The notes beneath the pieces are model-generated. The model did not search any database and was not told the origin of the DNA. It worked only from the letters and a program-made list of their open reading frames with translations. 64,000 nt of DNA from Aequorivita xiaoshiensis. Its GTDB lineage: Bacteria; Bacteroidota; Bacteroidia; Flavobacteriales; Flavobacteriaceae. The position numbers were made by a program, and so were the translations under genes. Shown here one piece after another: positions 33,614-43,197 of the stretch (positions are counted from its first letter, which is position 1; every line of letters begins with the position of its first letter). Location of the stretch: positions 62,001 through 126,000 of the forward strand of contig NZ_JAIRBB010000005.1 of the NCBI RefSeq assembly GCF_022008395.1, written 5' to 3'.

Positions 33614-34957
33614 TTAAATTCCAGTATAGTTACTTGGAGTAATTTGTCTCATCTCTTCTTTAACGCTTTCAGGAACATCTAAGGTTTCTATAAAGTTGGC
33701 CATAGAATCTTTATTTATTTGTTCGTTGGTACGTGTCAATCCTTTTAATGCCTCATAAGGGTTGGGGTACCCCTCACGTCTTAAAATTGTTTGAATCGCT
33801 TCAGCTACTACAGCCCAATTGTTTTCTAAATCCTGTTTAAACTTAGGTTCGTTCAGTAATAACTTATTTAGACCCTTAAGTGTAGATTTAAATGCGATAA
33901 AAGTATGTCCTAAAGGAACGCCAACATTGCGCAACACAGTGCTGTCGGTCAAGTCACGCTGAAGTCTACTAACAGGTAATTTAGCTGCAAGGTGTTCAAA
34001 AATTGCGTTTGCAATTCCTAAGTTTCCTTCGCTATTTTCAAAATCGATTGGGTTTACTTTATGTGGCATTGCGCTACTTCCCACTTCACCTTCTTTAATT
34101 TTTTGTTTGAAGTAATCCATAGATACATAAGTCCAGATGTCTCTGTCCAAATCGATAATTATGGTATTAATTCGCTTTAAACAATCAAATAGCCCAGCCA
34201 TATGGTCATAGTGCTCAATTTGAGTGGTTGGGAAAGAATGGTGTAAGCCAAGAGTATCTTGAACCAATTTTTTTCCAAAAGAAAGCCAATCTGTATTTGG
34301 GTATGCTACTTTATGAGCATTGTAATTTCCTGTAGCACCACCAAATTTAGCGGCGTTTTTAATATTCTTTAGAATTTCGAACTGCTCTTCAATTCGAACA
34401 ACAAAAACATCTAGTTCTTTTCCTAAGCGAGTAGGTGAAGCTGCTTGTCCATGAGTCCGGGCAAGCATAGGCACATCTGCCCATTCTTTAGCTAGTTTTT
34501 TAAGGTTGTCTAACAATTCATTTAAAAGTGGAGTATAGGCCTCTACAATCGCATCTTTAATAGAAAGCGGAATAGCAGTGTTGTTTATATCTTGAGAGGT
34601 TAGTCCAAAATGAATAAACTCTTTATATTCTTGAAGGTTTAGATTATCAAATTTTTCTTTTATAAAATATTCAACAGCTTTTACATCGTGGTTTGTTACT
34701 TTCTCTGTCTCCTTAATTTTTAGGGCATCTTCAACCGAAAAATCTTTATAAAGGGCACGAAGTTTATTAAAAAGAGATCTATCAAAATCTTTTAGTTGCG
34801 GTAGATCTAATTCAACTAACGCGATAAAATATTCAATTTCAATAAGTACGCGATAACGAATCAGCGCCTCTTCTGAGAAATAAGGAATAAGACTAGATGT
34901 TTGATTGGTATATCTACCGTCTATAGGTGAAATAGCTTGTAGTGCCTTGAAATTCAT
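33614..34957 (-). CDS. purB: adenylosuccinate lyase
   Basis: A 447-aa enzyme from the ATG at 34957, catalysing two fumarate-releasing steps in purine synthesis (SAICAR and adenylosuccinate cleavage). The family signature SSAMPHKVNPIDFENSEGN lies near residue 290, and HDVKAVEY and TSQDINNTA supply active-site residues. An upstream in-frame ATG at 34996 is rejected, because the TATATTTG -7 element (complement of 34979-34986) lies between the two and transcription would start downstream of it. The N terminus MNFKALQAISPIDGRY is standard. Confidence 0.97.
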   Translation of the reverse strand: MNFKALQAISPIDGRYTNQTSSLIPYFSEEALIRYRVLIEIEYFIALVELDLPQLKDFDRSLFNKLRALYKDFSVEDALKIKETEKVTNHDVKAVEYFIKEKFDNLNLQEYKEFIHFGLTSQDINNTAIPLSIKDAIVEAYTPLLNELLDNLKKLAKEWADVPMLARTHGQAASPTRLGKELDVFVVRIEEQFEILKNIKNAAKFGGATGNYNAHKVAYPNTDWLSFGKKLVQDTLGLHHSFPTTQIEHYDHMAGLFDCLKRINTIIIDLDRDIWTYVSMDYFKQKIKEGEVGSSAMPHKVNPIDFENSEGNLGIANAIFEHLAAKLPVSRLQRDLTDSTVLRNVGVPLGHTFIAFKSTLKGLNKLLLNEPKFKQDLENNWAVVAEAIQTILRREGYPNPYEALKGLTRTNEQINKDSMANFIETLDVPESVKEEMRQITPSNYTGI

Positions 34958-34978
34958 AGGTTCAAAAAATTTAAGTTG

Positions 34979-34986
34979 CAAATATA
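34979..34986 (-). promoter_or_regulatory. -7 promoter element of purB
   Basis: TATATTTG on the minus strand matches TAnnTTTG. It lies about 22 bp upstream of the purB ATG at 34957 and fixes that start codon. Confidence 0.55.
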
Positions 34987-35083
34987 CAAAATGCAAGCAT
35001 GTTTTTGGTGTGAGATTATCTATTAAGATTCTTTAAATTAAAGGATAAAAGTTCACTTGGCTGTTATTTATATAAATAAAAGA

Positions 35084-35111
35084 CTCCGATTCAGTTTTTT
35101 ACGAATCGGAG
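35084..35111 (-). terminator. possible terminator after the acyl-CoA carboxylase gene
   Basis: CTCCGATTC (35084-35092) and GAATCGGAG (35103-35111) are 9-bp perfect arms with a 10-nt T-rich loop, 44 bp beyond the stop of the carboxylase gene. The trailing T run is weak. Confidence 0.55.
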
Positions 35112-35154
35112 CCATAATGTTTGTAAAGTTTATTACTGTAATTAAACTAGACTT

Positions 35155-36798
35155 TTACACTTGAAGAACTCCAAGATTAAATGGTTTTGTAATAGGTGAG
35201 TGGTCTGCTGCTTCAATTCCCATAGAAATCCATTTTCTTGTATCTAAAGGATCGATTACAGCATCTGTCCACAATCTCGCAGCTGCGTAATAAGGAGAAA
35301 TTTGCTTGTCGTAACGCGCTTTTATTTTATCGTAAAGCTCTTTTTCTACTTCTTCTGTAATTTCTTTTCCTTGTTTTTTTAGTGAAGCGGTTTCAATTTG
35401 TAAAAGTACTTTTGCTGCACTATTACCACTCATTACTGCTAATTCAGCACTAGGCCAAGCAACAATTAATCGAGGGTCGTAAGCTTTTCCACACATGGCG
35501 TAGTTTCCTGCACCGTAACTATTTCCTATTACTATGGTAAACTTAGGAACAACACTGTTACTTACAGCATTAACCATTTTGGCGCCATCTTTAATAATTC
35601 CGCCATGTTCGCTTTTACTACCAACCATAAATCCTGTTACGTCTTGTAAGAAAACTAATGGAATTTTCTTTTGGTTGCAGTTAGCGATAAAACGAGTTGC
35701 TTTATCTGCACTATCACTATATATAACTCCACCAAACTGCATTTCGCTAGGTTTAGTTTTAGCTTTTGTAGTTTTCACCAAAGTTCGTTGGTTAGCCACT
35801 ATACCTACTGCCCAACCATCAATTCTTGCGTATCCGGTTAAGATGGTTTGTCCGTAGCCTTCTTTGTATTCTTGAAATTCACTATCGTCTACAAGACGTT
35901 TAATGATTTCACGCATATCGTATTGTTCACTTCTAGACTTAGGTAAAATACCGTATATATCTTGAGGGTTTTCTTTTGGTTTTACAGCTTTTTCGCGATT
36001 AAATCCAGCTTTTTCAAAAGAACCAATTTTAGACATAATATTTTTAATAGTGTCTAAAGCTTCTTTATCATCTTTCATCTTGTAATCTGTAACTCCACTA
36101 ATTTCACAGTGAGTAGTAGCACCACCCAAAGTTTCGTTATCGATGCTTTCGCCTATAGCAGCTTTTACAAGATAACTTCCTGCCAAAAAGATACTACCTG
36201 TTTTATCCACGATTAAAGCTTCATCACTCATAATTGGAAGGTAAGCACCACCAGCAACGCAACTTCCCATAACAGCAGAAATTTGAGTAATACCCATGCT
36301 ACTCATTACTGCATTGTTTCTAAATATACGGCCGAAATGCTCTTTGTCTGGAAAAATTTCATCTTGCATTGGTAGGAATACTCCTGCACTATCCACTAAG
36401 TAAATGATAGGAAGTCTGTTTTCTATTGCAATTTCTTGTGCGCGTAAGTTTTTCTTAGCTGTAATAGGGAACCAAGCTCCAGCTTTTACAGTTGCATCAT
36501 TGGCAACAACTATACATTGTTTTTTCTTTACATAACCAATTTTCACAACTACTCCAGCACTTGGTGCGCCGCCGTATTCCTCGTACATTTCATCACCAAC
36601 AAATGCACCAATTTCTATACTTGGGCTGTTTTGGTCTAGGAGGTAATCAATACGTTCGCGGGCAGTCAACTTACCTTGAGCGTGTTGTTTTTCTATTCTT
36701 TTTTTACCCCCACCAAGCTTAACTTTGGCAAGTTTATTTTTTAAATCTGAAACCAGTAGTTTATTGTGGTCTTCGTTTTTATTGAAGTCTAAATCCAT
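35155..36798 (-). CDS. acyl-CoA carboxylase beta (carboxyltransferase) subunit
   Basis: A 547-aa biotin-dependent carboxyltransferase. The N-terminal crotonase-like half contains IYLVDSAGVFLPMQDEIFPDKEHFGRIF and MGSCVAGGAYLPIMSDEALIV. The C-terminal half contains IPLVFLQDVTGFMVGSKSEHGGIIKDGAKMVNAVS and GNSYGAGNYAMCGKAYDPR. These patterns are closest, by eye, to 3-methylcrotonyl-CoA carboxylase beta subunits (leucine breakdown), but propionyl-CoA carboxylase cannot be excluded. The alpha/biotin subunit is not in this window. It is monocistronic. Confidence 0.92.
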   Translation of the reverse strand: MDLDFNKNEDHNKLLVSDLKNKLAKVKLGGGKKRIEKQHAQGKLTARERIDYLLDQNSPSIEIGAFVGDEMYEEYGGAPSAGVVVKIGYVKKKQCIVVANDATVKAGAWFPITAKKNLRAQEIAIENRLPIIYLVDSAGVFLPMQDEIFPDKEHFGRIFRNNAVMSSMGITQISAVMGSCVAGGAYLPIMSDEALIVDKTGSIFLAGSYLVKAAIGESIDNETLGGATTHCEISGVTDYKMKDDKEALDTIKNIMSKIGSFEKAGFNREKAVKPKENPQDIYGILPKSRSEQYDMREIIKRLVDDSEFQEYKEGYGQTILTGYARIDGWAVGIVANQRTLVKTTKAKTKPSEMQFGGVIYSDSADKATRFIANCNQKKIPLVFLQDVTGFMVGSKSEHGGIIKDGAKMVNAVSNSVVPKFTIVIGNSYGAGNYAMCGKAYDPRLIVAWPSAELAVMSGNSAAKVLLQIETASLKKQGKEITEEVEKELYDKIKARYDKQISPYYAAARLWTDAVIDPLDTRKWISMGIEAADHSPITKPFNLGVLQV

Positions 36799-36942
36799 TA
36801 TTAATTGGTGTTTTGGCTAAAATACAAAATGCCTTTAAAATGTTTTGAATACTCTGAAAACTTTATTTTGAAGTAATTTAATGAAAACGAACTTTAAAAT
36901 AGGTGGACAGCTCTATTTGTTGGTTTCATGTAAATGAAAGGT

Positions 36943-38091
36943 TTAGTATGAAACGTATTCTTTGATTTCTAAACCGTAACCAATCATTCCTACACGTTTC
37001 GTTTGTTCGCTATTTGAAATCAAACGAATTTTATGAATACCTAAATCATGAAGAATCTGTGCGCCAATTCCGAAATCTTTGTTGTCCATTTCAATTCTTG
37101 GAGCTTTAGCAATTTCATTTGGCTTTTGTTTTTCTTTTAAATCCTTCAAACGGCTTAAAAGGTTTAAAGATTGGCTTTGCTGATTGATAAATACAATAGC
37201 ACCTTTCCCTTCCTTGTTAATCACGTTAAACATGTCATCCAATTTCTGCTCTGCATTGTTGGTTAAGGTTCCTAGAATATCACTGTTAACTAAGGTAGCA
37301 TTTACTCTAACCAAAACAGGTTCGTTTTCTTTCCAGTTTCCTTTGGTAAGTGCAATATGTATTTGATCGTTTGTTGTTTGTTTGTAAGCTCTAAGTCTAA
37401 ATTCTCCAAACTTAGTATTGATTTTAAAATCTTCTTTTTTCTCAATTAAAGAATCGTGTTCCATTCGGTACTTCACTAAATCTTCAATAGAAATAAGTTT
37501 TAAGTCAAATTTTTTAGCAACTTCCATAAGTTGAGGAAGTCTTGCCATTGTACCATCTTCATTTAAGATTTCAACTAAAATCCCTGCAGGTTTTAAGCCA
37601 GCAAGTCTAGCTAAATCTATAGCAGCTTCGGTGTGACCTGTTCTTCTTAATACACCACCTTCTTTAGCGCGTAATGGAAAAATATGTCCGGGCCTACCTA
37701 AATCGTGACTCTTAGTATTTTCATCTACTAAAGCTTTGATGGTTTTTGCTCTGTCGTGAACCGAAATTCCTGTAGTACAACCATGGCCAATTAAATCTAC
37801 AGATACTGTAAATTGAGTATGATGCAAAACAGTGTTGTTTTCAACCATCATGTTCAATTCAAGTTCGTTACATCTTTCTTCAGTTAAAGATGCGCAAATA
37901 AGCCCTCTACCGTGAGTGGCCATAAAATTTATCATTTCTGGCGATACCATTTCGGCAGCGGCAATAAAATCACCTTCATTTTCTCTGTTCTCATCATCAA
38001 CAACAATAATTATTTTACCCTTGCGGATATCCTCAATGGCTTCTTCTATAGTGTTGAGTTGAATGGAATTTTCTTTATTTGTAGAAATCAT
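36943..38091 (-). CDS. ribB: 3,4-dihydroxy-2-butanone 4-phosphate synthase fused to a degenerate GTP cyclohydrolase II domain
   Basis: A 382-aa fusion. The N-terminal DHBP synthase (~10-210) looks active: DDENRENEGDF, ATHGRGLICASLT, GHGCTTGISVHDRA and LRRTGHTEAAIDLARLAG are conserved, making the four-carbon unit of riboflavin from ribulose 5-phosphate. The C-terminal RibA-like domain (~220-380) has lost the zinc-binding cysteines. Where GTP cyclohydrolase II has E-C-x5-12-R-C-D-C-G, this protein reads NATLVNSDILGTLTNNAEQK, and the substrate-binding H-R-Q-E-G-R is INQQSQS. GTP cyclohydrolase II activity is therefore unlikely. It is the last gene of the ftsK-lolA-lptF cluster, after a 114-bp gap. 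Confidence 0.93.
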   Translation of the reverse strand: MISTNKENSIQLNTIEEAIEDIRKGKIIIVVDDENRENEGDFIAAAEMVSPEMINFMATHGRGLICASLTEERCNELELNMMVENNTVLHHTQFTVSVDLIGHGCTTGISVHDRAKTIKALVDENTKSHDLGRPGHIFPLRAKEGGVLRRTGHTEAAIDLARLAGLKPAGILVEILNEDGTMARLPQLMEVAKKFDLKLISIEDLVKYRMEHDSLIEKKEDFKINTKFGEFRLRAYKQTTNDQIHIALTKGNWKENEPVLVRVNATLVNSDILGTLTNNAEQKLDDMFNVINKEGKGAIVFINQQSQSLNLLSRLKDLKEKQKPNEIAKAPRIEMDNKDFGIGAQILHDLGIHKIRLISNSEQTKRVGMIGYGLEIKEYVSY

Positions 38092-38205
38092 AGCTTAAAA
38101 TTGTGAGTGCAAAGATAATGGAAACGCCCATAACTAAACATGAGAAAGAGGTATTCTTTATTCGGATTAAAAATGATGTGAATCCTAACGAAACTGGTTG
38201 AAAAC

Positions 38206-39645
38206 CTACTTCTTTTTCTTAACAAGATTGAACAAACGTCCAATCCGTTGAATAAATGAATCGAAGTCGAATATCCCTTGATCAGTAGTAGCTCTATAGG
38301 TTAGCCATATGCTTAATGGGAACATAATTGCGGTACTTAACCAAGTAGCAATAAATGGGTGCATCGTTCCATCTTCAGCACTATTTTTAGCAAAAATACC
38401 AATAAAATGATAGGTTAAAAATAGCAGAATAGCTACAACCATCGGCAGTCCCATTCCACCTTTTCGGATAATAGCACCAAGCGGAGCACCTACAAAGAAG
38501 AGAATGATACAGGCGAATCCTAAAACATATTTTTCGTGTAAGGCTATTTCTGTTTTATTAAGTCGCTTTGTTTTGTTCCTGAATTCAACCTTTTTCGCGT
38601 CTATCGCTTGAACAGTGCCTTTGGCATTGTTTAAAGCTAATTTTATAATTTGATGTTGATGAGTAGGATTGTAAATTTCTAATATGCTATTAATAGCAGG
38701 AGGAACAGAAGAGTCGTCAACCTTAATATCATTGAATTTTTCAATTCCACTGCGGTAGTACATATTTTTAGTGTACGATTCAATATCCTTTGAATAACTC
38801 TTAGAAAGCGAATCTATTTCAACTCTTAATTCGCTACTGTTATACATATTCTGGTTGTCGATATTGTTGTCTTTATCAATATCTTTTTCATTCAACTCGG
38901 TAAGGTCAATATTTATTGAGTATTCTTCAAAGTAGCTTTTAGCAAAAGGTTGTCTCTTTTTGGTGGCAGGTTTTTTTGATTGAATTTCTTCGTAATAGTT
39001 TCCTTCCTTCAGAATTAAGGAAAGTGTGTTACTTCCTTCTTCACTTGCTAACTCACCCTTATTTGCAATAATAACAGTAAAGTTACCCGTAGGTCTATCT
39101 TCATTTTTCTTATGTATTACAACATCTTCTAAAAATTGACCACGGTCACCAGTTTTCTTTTCCACCTTTATGTTAAACAAATCTCCAATCTGACTAAATT
39201 GTCCTTCAGCAATAACCATAGATGGTTTAAACTGAGAAATATTTCGTCTTAAATTTTGCCATTTATATTCGGAATAAGGTATAACATTGTTAGCGAAGAA
39301 AAATGCAGTAATAGCAAGAATTCCTATAAAACCTATTACACTTCCCATAGCTCGCTGCAGAGAAATCCCAGTAGATTTCATGGCGGCAAACTCATACTTT
39401 TCAGCAAAACTCCCAAAAACCATTAAGGAAGTTACCAAAACAGTAAGTGGGAGCACTAAGGGTATTAATCGTGGAGATACAAACCAAAGAAACTTCATTA
39501 CAATCCAAAAGTCAAGGTCTTTACCTGCAAGTTCGGAAATGTAGAGCCAAATGGTTTGTAGTACAAAAATGAACATTAAAATAATGAAGACGCTTATAAA
39601 CGTCTTCAAAAATGTTACTAATATGTACCTGTCAAGTATCTTCAC
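38206..39645 (-). CDS. LptF/LptG family permease
   Basis: A 479-aa inner-membrane protein of the YjgP/YjgQ family, part of the LPS-export ABC transporter. Three N-terminal helices (~10-125, starting LDRYILVTFLKTFISVFIILMFIFVLQTIW) are followed by a large periplasmic beta-jellyroll region (~130-370) and three C-terminal helices (~385-460, including GAPLGAIIRKGGMGLPMVVAILLFLTYHF). The long charged insertion around residues 225-300 is larger than in E. coli LptF (366 aa) but common in Bacteroidota. It lies 10 bp downstream of lolA on the same strand. Confidence 0.92.
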   Translation of the reverse strand: MKILDRYILVTFLKTFISVFIILMFIFVLQTIWLYISELAGKDLDFWIVMKFLWFVSPRLIPLVLPLTVLVTSLMVFGSFAEKYEFAAMKSTGISLQRAMGSVIGFIGILAITAFFFANNVIPYSEYKWQNLRRNISQFKPSMVIAEGQFSQIGDLFNIKVEKKTGDRGQFLEDVVIHKKNEDRPTGNFTVIIANKGELASEEGSNTLSLILKEGNYYEEIQSKKPATKKRQPFAKSYFEEYSINIDLTELNEKDIDKDNNIDNQNMYNSSELRVEIDSLSKSYSKDIESYTKNMYYRSGIEKFNDIKVDDSSVPPAINSILEIYNPTHQHQIIKLALNNAKGTVQAIDAKKVEFRNKTKRLNKTEIALHEKYVLGFACIILFFVGAPLGAIIRKGGMGLPMVVAILLFLTYHFIGIFAKNSAEDGTMHPFIATWLSTAIMFPLSIWLTYRATTDQGIFDFDSFIQRIGRLFNLVKKKK

Positions 39646-39655
39646 TTATAAGGGC

Positions 39656-40294
39656 TTATAGGTTGTTGATGTAGTAGCCGTCTTTTTTGTATTTAGCCTC
39701 GTCAAAAGTAAATAAGGTTTTTGAAACAGGTAGGTTTGTCTTAAAAGAATTTACTGTAAGGGTGTATTTTGTTCCTTGATTGTCTGTTTGTATCAATTTG
39801 TAGATGTGTTTTGTCTGTACATCAATCCCCAACAGAATATTTTTAATTTCCGCATTAGAGTCGATTGGCATCAACTTTACATATTGAATTTTTCTTCCTT
39901 TTACATTTTGAACAATATCCATTTTATAAGTGTAACCATTTTCGTAAAAAGTCAACATTTTTGAAGGAGTAACTTCCTTGTCATCTTTCGGGTTGTAAGA
40001 AGAAATAGTTACTTCTTCATCTTCAGGAACGATAGTGTATATTTTCTTACCGTCAAAAATTCGAGTTGTCCCCAACATATTCAAAACGTATTTATCTCCT
40101 TGAAGTGTTACGTCACCACGAGTATCTTGATTTACATTTTCTTTTGAATTGTTTAAGTTGTATTTGAAGTCTATCGCTATGTTATCATAGCTTTTCACTT
40201 TTTCAGAAACCTCTTTAAGTAAAGATTTAGCGTCCTGTGCTTGTGTGAATGTAGTGATAAAAAGAGCTATTAGAATAATGCTTAATTTTTTCAT
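39656..40294 (-). CDS. lolA: outer-membrane lipoprotein carrier protein LolA family
   Basis: A 212-aa periplasmic chaperone with signal peptide 1-19 (TFTQAQ). The LolA half-barrel is recognisable by LLKEVSEKVKSYDNIAIDFKY, GDVTLQGDKYVLNMLGTTRIFDGKKIYTIVPEDEEVTI and the late LLGIDVQTKHIYKLIQTDNQGTKYTLTVNSFK. It carries lipoproteins from the inner to the outer membrane. It is 1 bp from ftsK and 10 bp from the LptF-like gene, so it belongs to one envelope/division operon. Confidence 0.9.
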   Translation of the reverse strand: MKKLSIILIALFITTFTQAQDAKSLLKEVSEKVKSYDNIAIDFKYNLNNSKENVNQDTRGDVTLQGDKYVLNMLGTTRIFDGKKIYTIVPEDEEVTISSYNPKDDKEVTPSKMLTFYENGYTYKMDIVQNVKGRKIQYVKLMPIDSNAEIKNILLGIDVQTKHIYKLIQTDNQGTKYTLTVNSFKTNLPVSKTLFTFDEAKYKKDGYYINNL

Positions 40295-40295
40295 T

Positions 40296-42677
40296 TTAGA
40301 TATTTTTTGTTTCGTTTTCTAATAATTGATTTAATGCGTCAATAGTTGGAACTAAAACTGATCGTGCTTTGCTGCCTTCAAAAGGGCCAACAATTCCAGC
40401 CGCTTCTAATTGATCTATAATTCTACCAGCTCTGTTGTACCCTAACTTTAGCTTTCGCTGTAGTAATGAGGCGGAACCTTGCTGTGCAATTACAAGAACT
40501 TCGGCTGCTTCACGGAACAGTTTATCGCGATCCTTTATGTCATTATCAAGAGTTGTGCCACCTTCCTCTCCCACGTACTCAGGAAGTAGGTGTGCATCTG
40601 GAAATGCTTTTTGCGAACCGATAAAATCTGTAATATCATCTACTTCTGGTGTATCAACAAATGCACACTGTAAACGAGTTAGCTCATTACCTTGAGTGTA
40701 CAACATATCGCCACGCCCAATAAGCTGATCGGCTCCAGAATTATCTAGAATGGTACGGGAGTCTATTTTACTTGTTACTCTAAAAGCAATTCTCGCAGGG
40801 AAGTTTGCTTTAATAATACCAGTAATAACATTTACAGATGGTCGTTGTGTAGCTACAATTAAGTGAATTCCAACGGCACGAGCTAATTGGGCAAGTCGAG
40901 CGATAGGAGTTTCAACTTCTTTTCCTGCAGTCATAATCAAATCTGCAAACTCATCGATTACTAATACGATATACGGTAAAAATCTATGCCCGTCATTAGG
41001 GTTTAGTTTTCTGTTTTTGAATTTAGTATTGTACTCTTTAATGTTACGCACCATTGCATCCTTCAGCAAATCGTAACGAGCATCCATTTCAATACAAAGT
41101 GAATTTAATGTATTGATAACCTTAGTTGTATCGGTAATAATTGCATCTTCTGAATCTGGAAGCTTCGCTAAAAAGTGACGTTCAATTTTGTTGAATAGGG
41201 TAAGCTCAACCTTTTTTGGATCTACTAATACAAATTTTACTTCAGCTGGATGCTTCTTATATAAAAGGGAGGTAAGAATTGCGTTAAGTCCAACCGATTT
41301 ACCTTGCCCTGTAGCCCCTGCCATAAGCAAGTGAGGCATTTTTGCTAAGTCAACTACAAAAGTTTCGTTGCTAATTGTCTTTCCGAAAGCAATTGGCAAT
41401 TCCATTTCAGCATTTTGAAATTTTGCCGATCCAATTACAGAACGCATTGAAACTATTTTAGGGTTTTTATTAGGAACTTCAATACCTATAGTACCGCGTC
41501 CTGGAATAGGAGCAATAATTCTAATTCCTAAGGCAGAAAGTGAAAGAGCAATATCGTCCTCTAAGTTTTTAATTTTAGAAATTCGAACTCCAGCATCAGG
41601 TACAATTTCATAAAGCGTTACAGTTGGTCCAACAGTAGCTTTAATATTTGCAATACCTATTTTATAATTATTTAGCGTTTCTACAATTCTATTCTTGTTT
41701 TCTTCAAGTTCTTCTTGGTCTATGGTAATTGCTCCGCCTATAGTATGGTCGCGTAATAACTCAAGCGTTGGAAACCTGTATTTGCTCAATTCCAATCTTG
41801 GGTCGAATTCCCCATAGTCTTTTACAAGCTTTTCACTTAAAGTGTCTACCTCTTCTTCTTCAGCTGCTTGTTCGACCTCCATTTCAACATCTCCTTCTGT
41901 TTCAGATTTTAAAATAAGTTTTTCTTTAGAAGGTGAGGGTGGAGTAGGAGTTGGTTTTTCAACAACCTCAAAAGTTTCCTCTTCTGTGGGTTCTGACACT
42001 TCTTCTGTATTAGAAGTATTTGTGTTTTTGCCTTCTTCAGAAATCTTCGCTTTTGGCGTAGTTTCGGTTGATTTGAATTCTGAAATTACCTCATTTTTAG
42101 ACTTTTTAATTGCGCCAATTACTTTTTCAGGAGTAAGTTTAAGACGAACAACTAAATAGATGATAGCAATAAATGTCATCACTAATATAGTTCCTATTAA
42201 TCCTAAGTAATCTTGCAAATAATCGTTTGCCTCGAAACCAATAATTCCACTAAAGAGTGTTGTTTTTTCATTAAAGAAACCGAAGAAAACGGAGAACCAT
42301 AACATTAATAATAATCCCCAAAACCAGAATCTTAGCAGTTGTTTTTTGGCAAAATCAAAGAAGTAATATATCCCTGTAAGACCAATGAGAATGGCTAGGA
42401 AATAGGCAGCTATCCCAAAACCGTCATAAATAAAAAAGTGAGCTATGTTAGCTCCAAACTTATTTAATAAGTTTTCTGTTTGAAGTTCACGTTCGTTAAA
42501 TATACCAATTTCGCTTTGATCAATTTTCCAAGTAAAGAAATACGAGGTAAATGAAATTAAAAGAGCAACCCCTAACAAAAATAAAAAGCTACCTAAAATT
42601 ATTTTCTGTTGTTTAGATAACTTAAAACTTATTTTTTTACGAGGTGTCTTGGTGGTTTTTTTCTTTTTCTTGGCCAT
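40296..42677 (-). CDS. ftsK: DNA translocase FtsK
   Basis: A 793-aa septal DNA pump. Four N-terminal membrane helices (~25-175) follow a Lys-rich start. An acidic Pro/Glu linker (~200-280) leads to the RecA-like motor (~310-680), with Walker A GATGQGKSVGLN near 450 and Walker B PYIVLVIDEFADLI near 565. A C-terminal gamma winged-helix domain (~715-785; SASLLQRKLKLGYNRAGRIIDQLEAAGIVG) recognises KOPS-type sequences. It coordinates chromosome dimer resolution and division at the septum. First gene of the ftsK-lolA-lptF cluster. Confidence 0.97.
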   Translation of the reverse strand: MAKKKKKTTKTPRKKISFKLSKQQKIILGSFLFLLGVALLISFTSYFFTWKIDQSEIGIFNERELQTENLLNKFGANIAHFFIYDGFGIAAYFLAILIGLTGIYYFFDFAKKQLLRFWFWGLLLMLWFSVFFGFFNEKTTLFSGIIGFEANDYLQDYLGLIGTILVMTFIAIIYLVVRLKLTPEKVIGAIKKSKNEVISEFKSTETTPKAKISEEGKNTNTSNTEEVSEPTEEETFEVVEKPTPTPPSPSKEKLILKSETEGDVEMEVEQAAEEEEVDTLSEKLVKDYGEFDPRLELSKYRFPTLELLRDHTIGGAITIDQEELEENKNRIVETLNNYKIGIANIKATVGPTVTLYEIVPDAGVRISKIKNLEDDIALSLSALGIRIIAPIPGRGTIGIEVPNKNPKIVSMRSVIGSAKFQNAEMELPIAFGKTISNETFVVDLAKMPHLLMAGATGQGKSVGLNAILTSLLYKKHPAEVKFVLVDPKKVELTLFNKIERHFLAKLPDSEDAIITDTTKVINTLNSLCIEMDARYDLLKDAMVRNIKEYNTKFKNRKLNPNDGHRFLPYIVLVIDEFADLIMTAGKEVETPIARLAQLARAVGIHLIVATQRPSVNVITGIIKANFPARIAFRVTSKIDSRTILDNSGADQLIGRGDMLYTQGNELTRLQCAFVDTPEVDDITDFIGSQKAFPDAHLLPEYVGEEGGTTLDNDIKDRDKLFREAAEVLVIAQQGSASLLQRKLKLGYNRAGRIIDQLEAAGIVGPFEGSKARSVLVPTIDALNQLLENETKNI

Positions 42678-42837
42678 TAATGGAACAGTTGTCTTTATTG
42701 CAAAAATACAAATATAGAACTTGTAATTTTTAAAAAGTAAACTTCAAATTTTAAAATCGTTTTTAAATATTAAGGATTAGAAGTTTATACTTTTTGCGAG
42801 TATAAACTTCTAAAATAAAGGAAATTAATCTGAATTT

Positions 42838-43197
42838 TTAAAATTTCGGTATATAAATAATACACCCTATAATTACAGCCGTAATTGCGGCAAAGAATAC
42901 TGCACCCGCAGCAATATCTTTTATAAAGCCAATTTTGGTGTGAAAATTAGGGTGAATAAAATCTGCGATTCCTTCAATTGCTGAATTTAGCCCCTCTAAA
43001 CCTAAAACTAATCCTATCGCAAAAACTTGAAACATCCACTCCGTAGTGGAAATTTCAAAATAGAAACCTGCAATAGTCATTAATACCCCTATTGTAGCTT
43101 GAACTTGGATGCTTGGTTCGGTGCGAAGCAATAAACAAGCACCTTTTATAGCATAACCAGCTCCTTTAAGGCGTTTACCTAAAAAGGTTTGCCACAT
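42838..43197 (-). CDS. dgkA: diacylglycerol kinase family protein
   Basis: A 119-aa membrane protein with three helices, the DgkA/undecaprenol-kinase fold. Signature: GLVLGLEGLNSAIEGIADFIHPNFHTKIGFIKDIAAGAVF, in which the Glu and Asn residues (E-x-x-N-S-A-I-E) bind ATP-metal and GFIKDIAAGAV is invariant. It phosphorylates diacylglycerol or undecaprenol. The start ATG overlaps the tpx stop by one base (TAATG), so the two are coupled. The first ~25 residues, KRLKGAGYAIKGACLLLRTEPS, form the usual amphipathic helix. Confidence 0.93.
   Translation of the reverse strand: MWQTFLGKRLKGAGYAIKGACLLLRTEPSIQVQATIGVLMTIAGFYFEISTTEWMFQVFAIGLVLGLEGLNSAIEGIADFIHPNFHTKIGFIKDIAAGAVFFAAITAVIIGCIIYIPKF

Noticed and set aside
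35534-35857. 107-aa ORF antisense to the acyl-CoA carboxylase gene
   Set aside because: Fully inside a well-conserved gene on the other strand; no motifs of its own. The same holds for the antisense ORF at 41842-42159 in ftsK.
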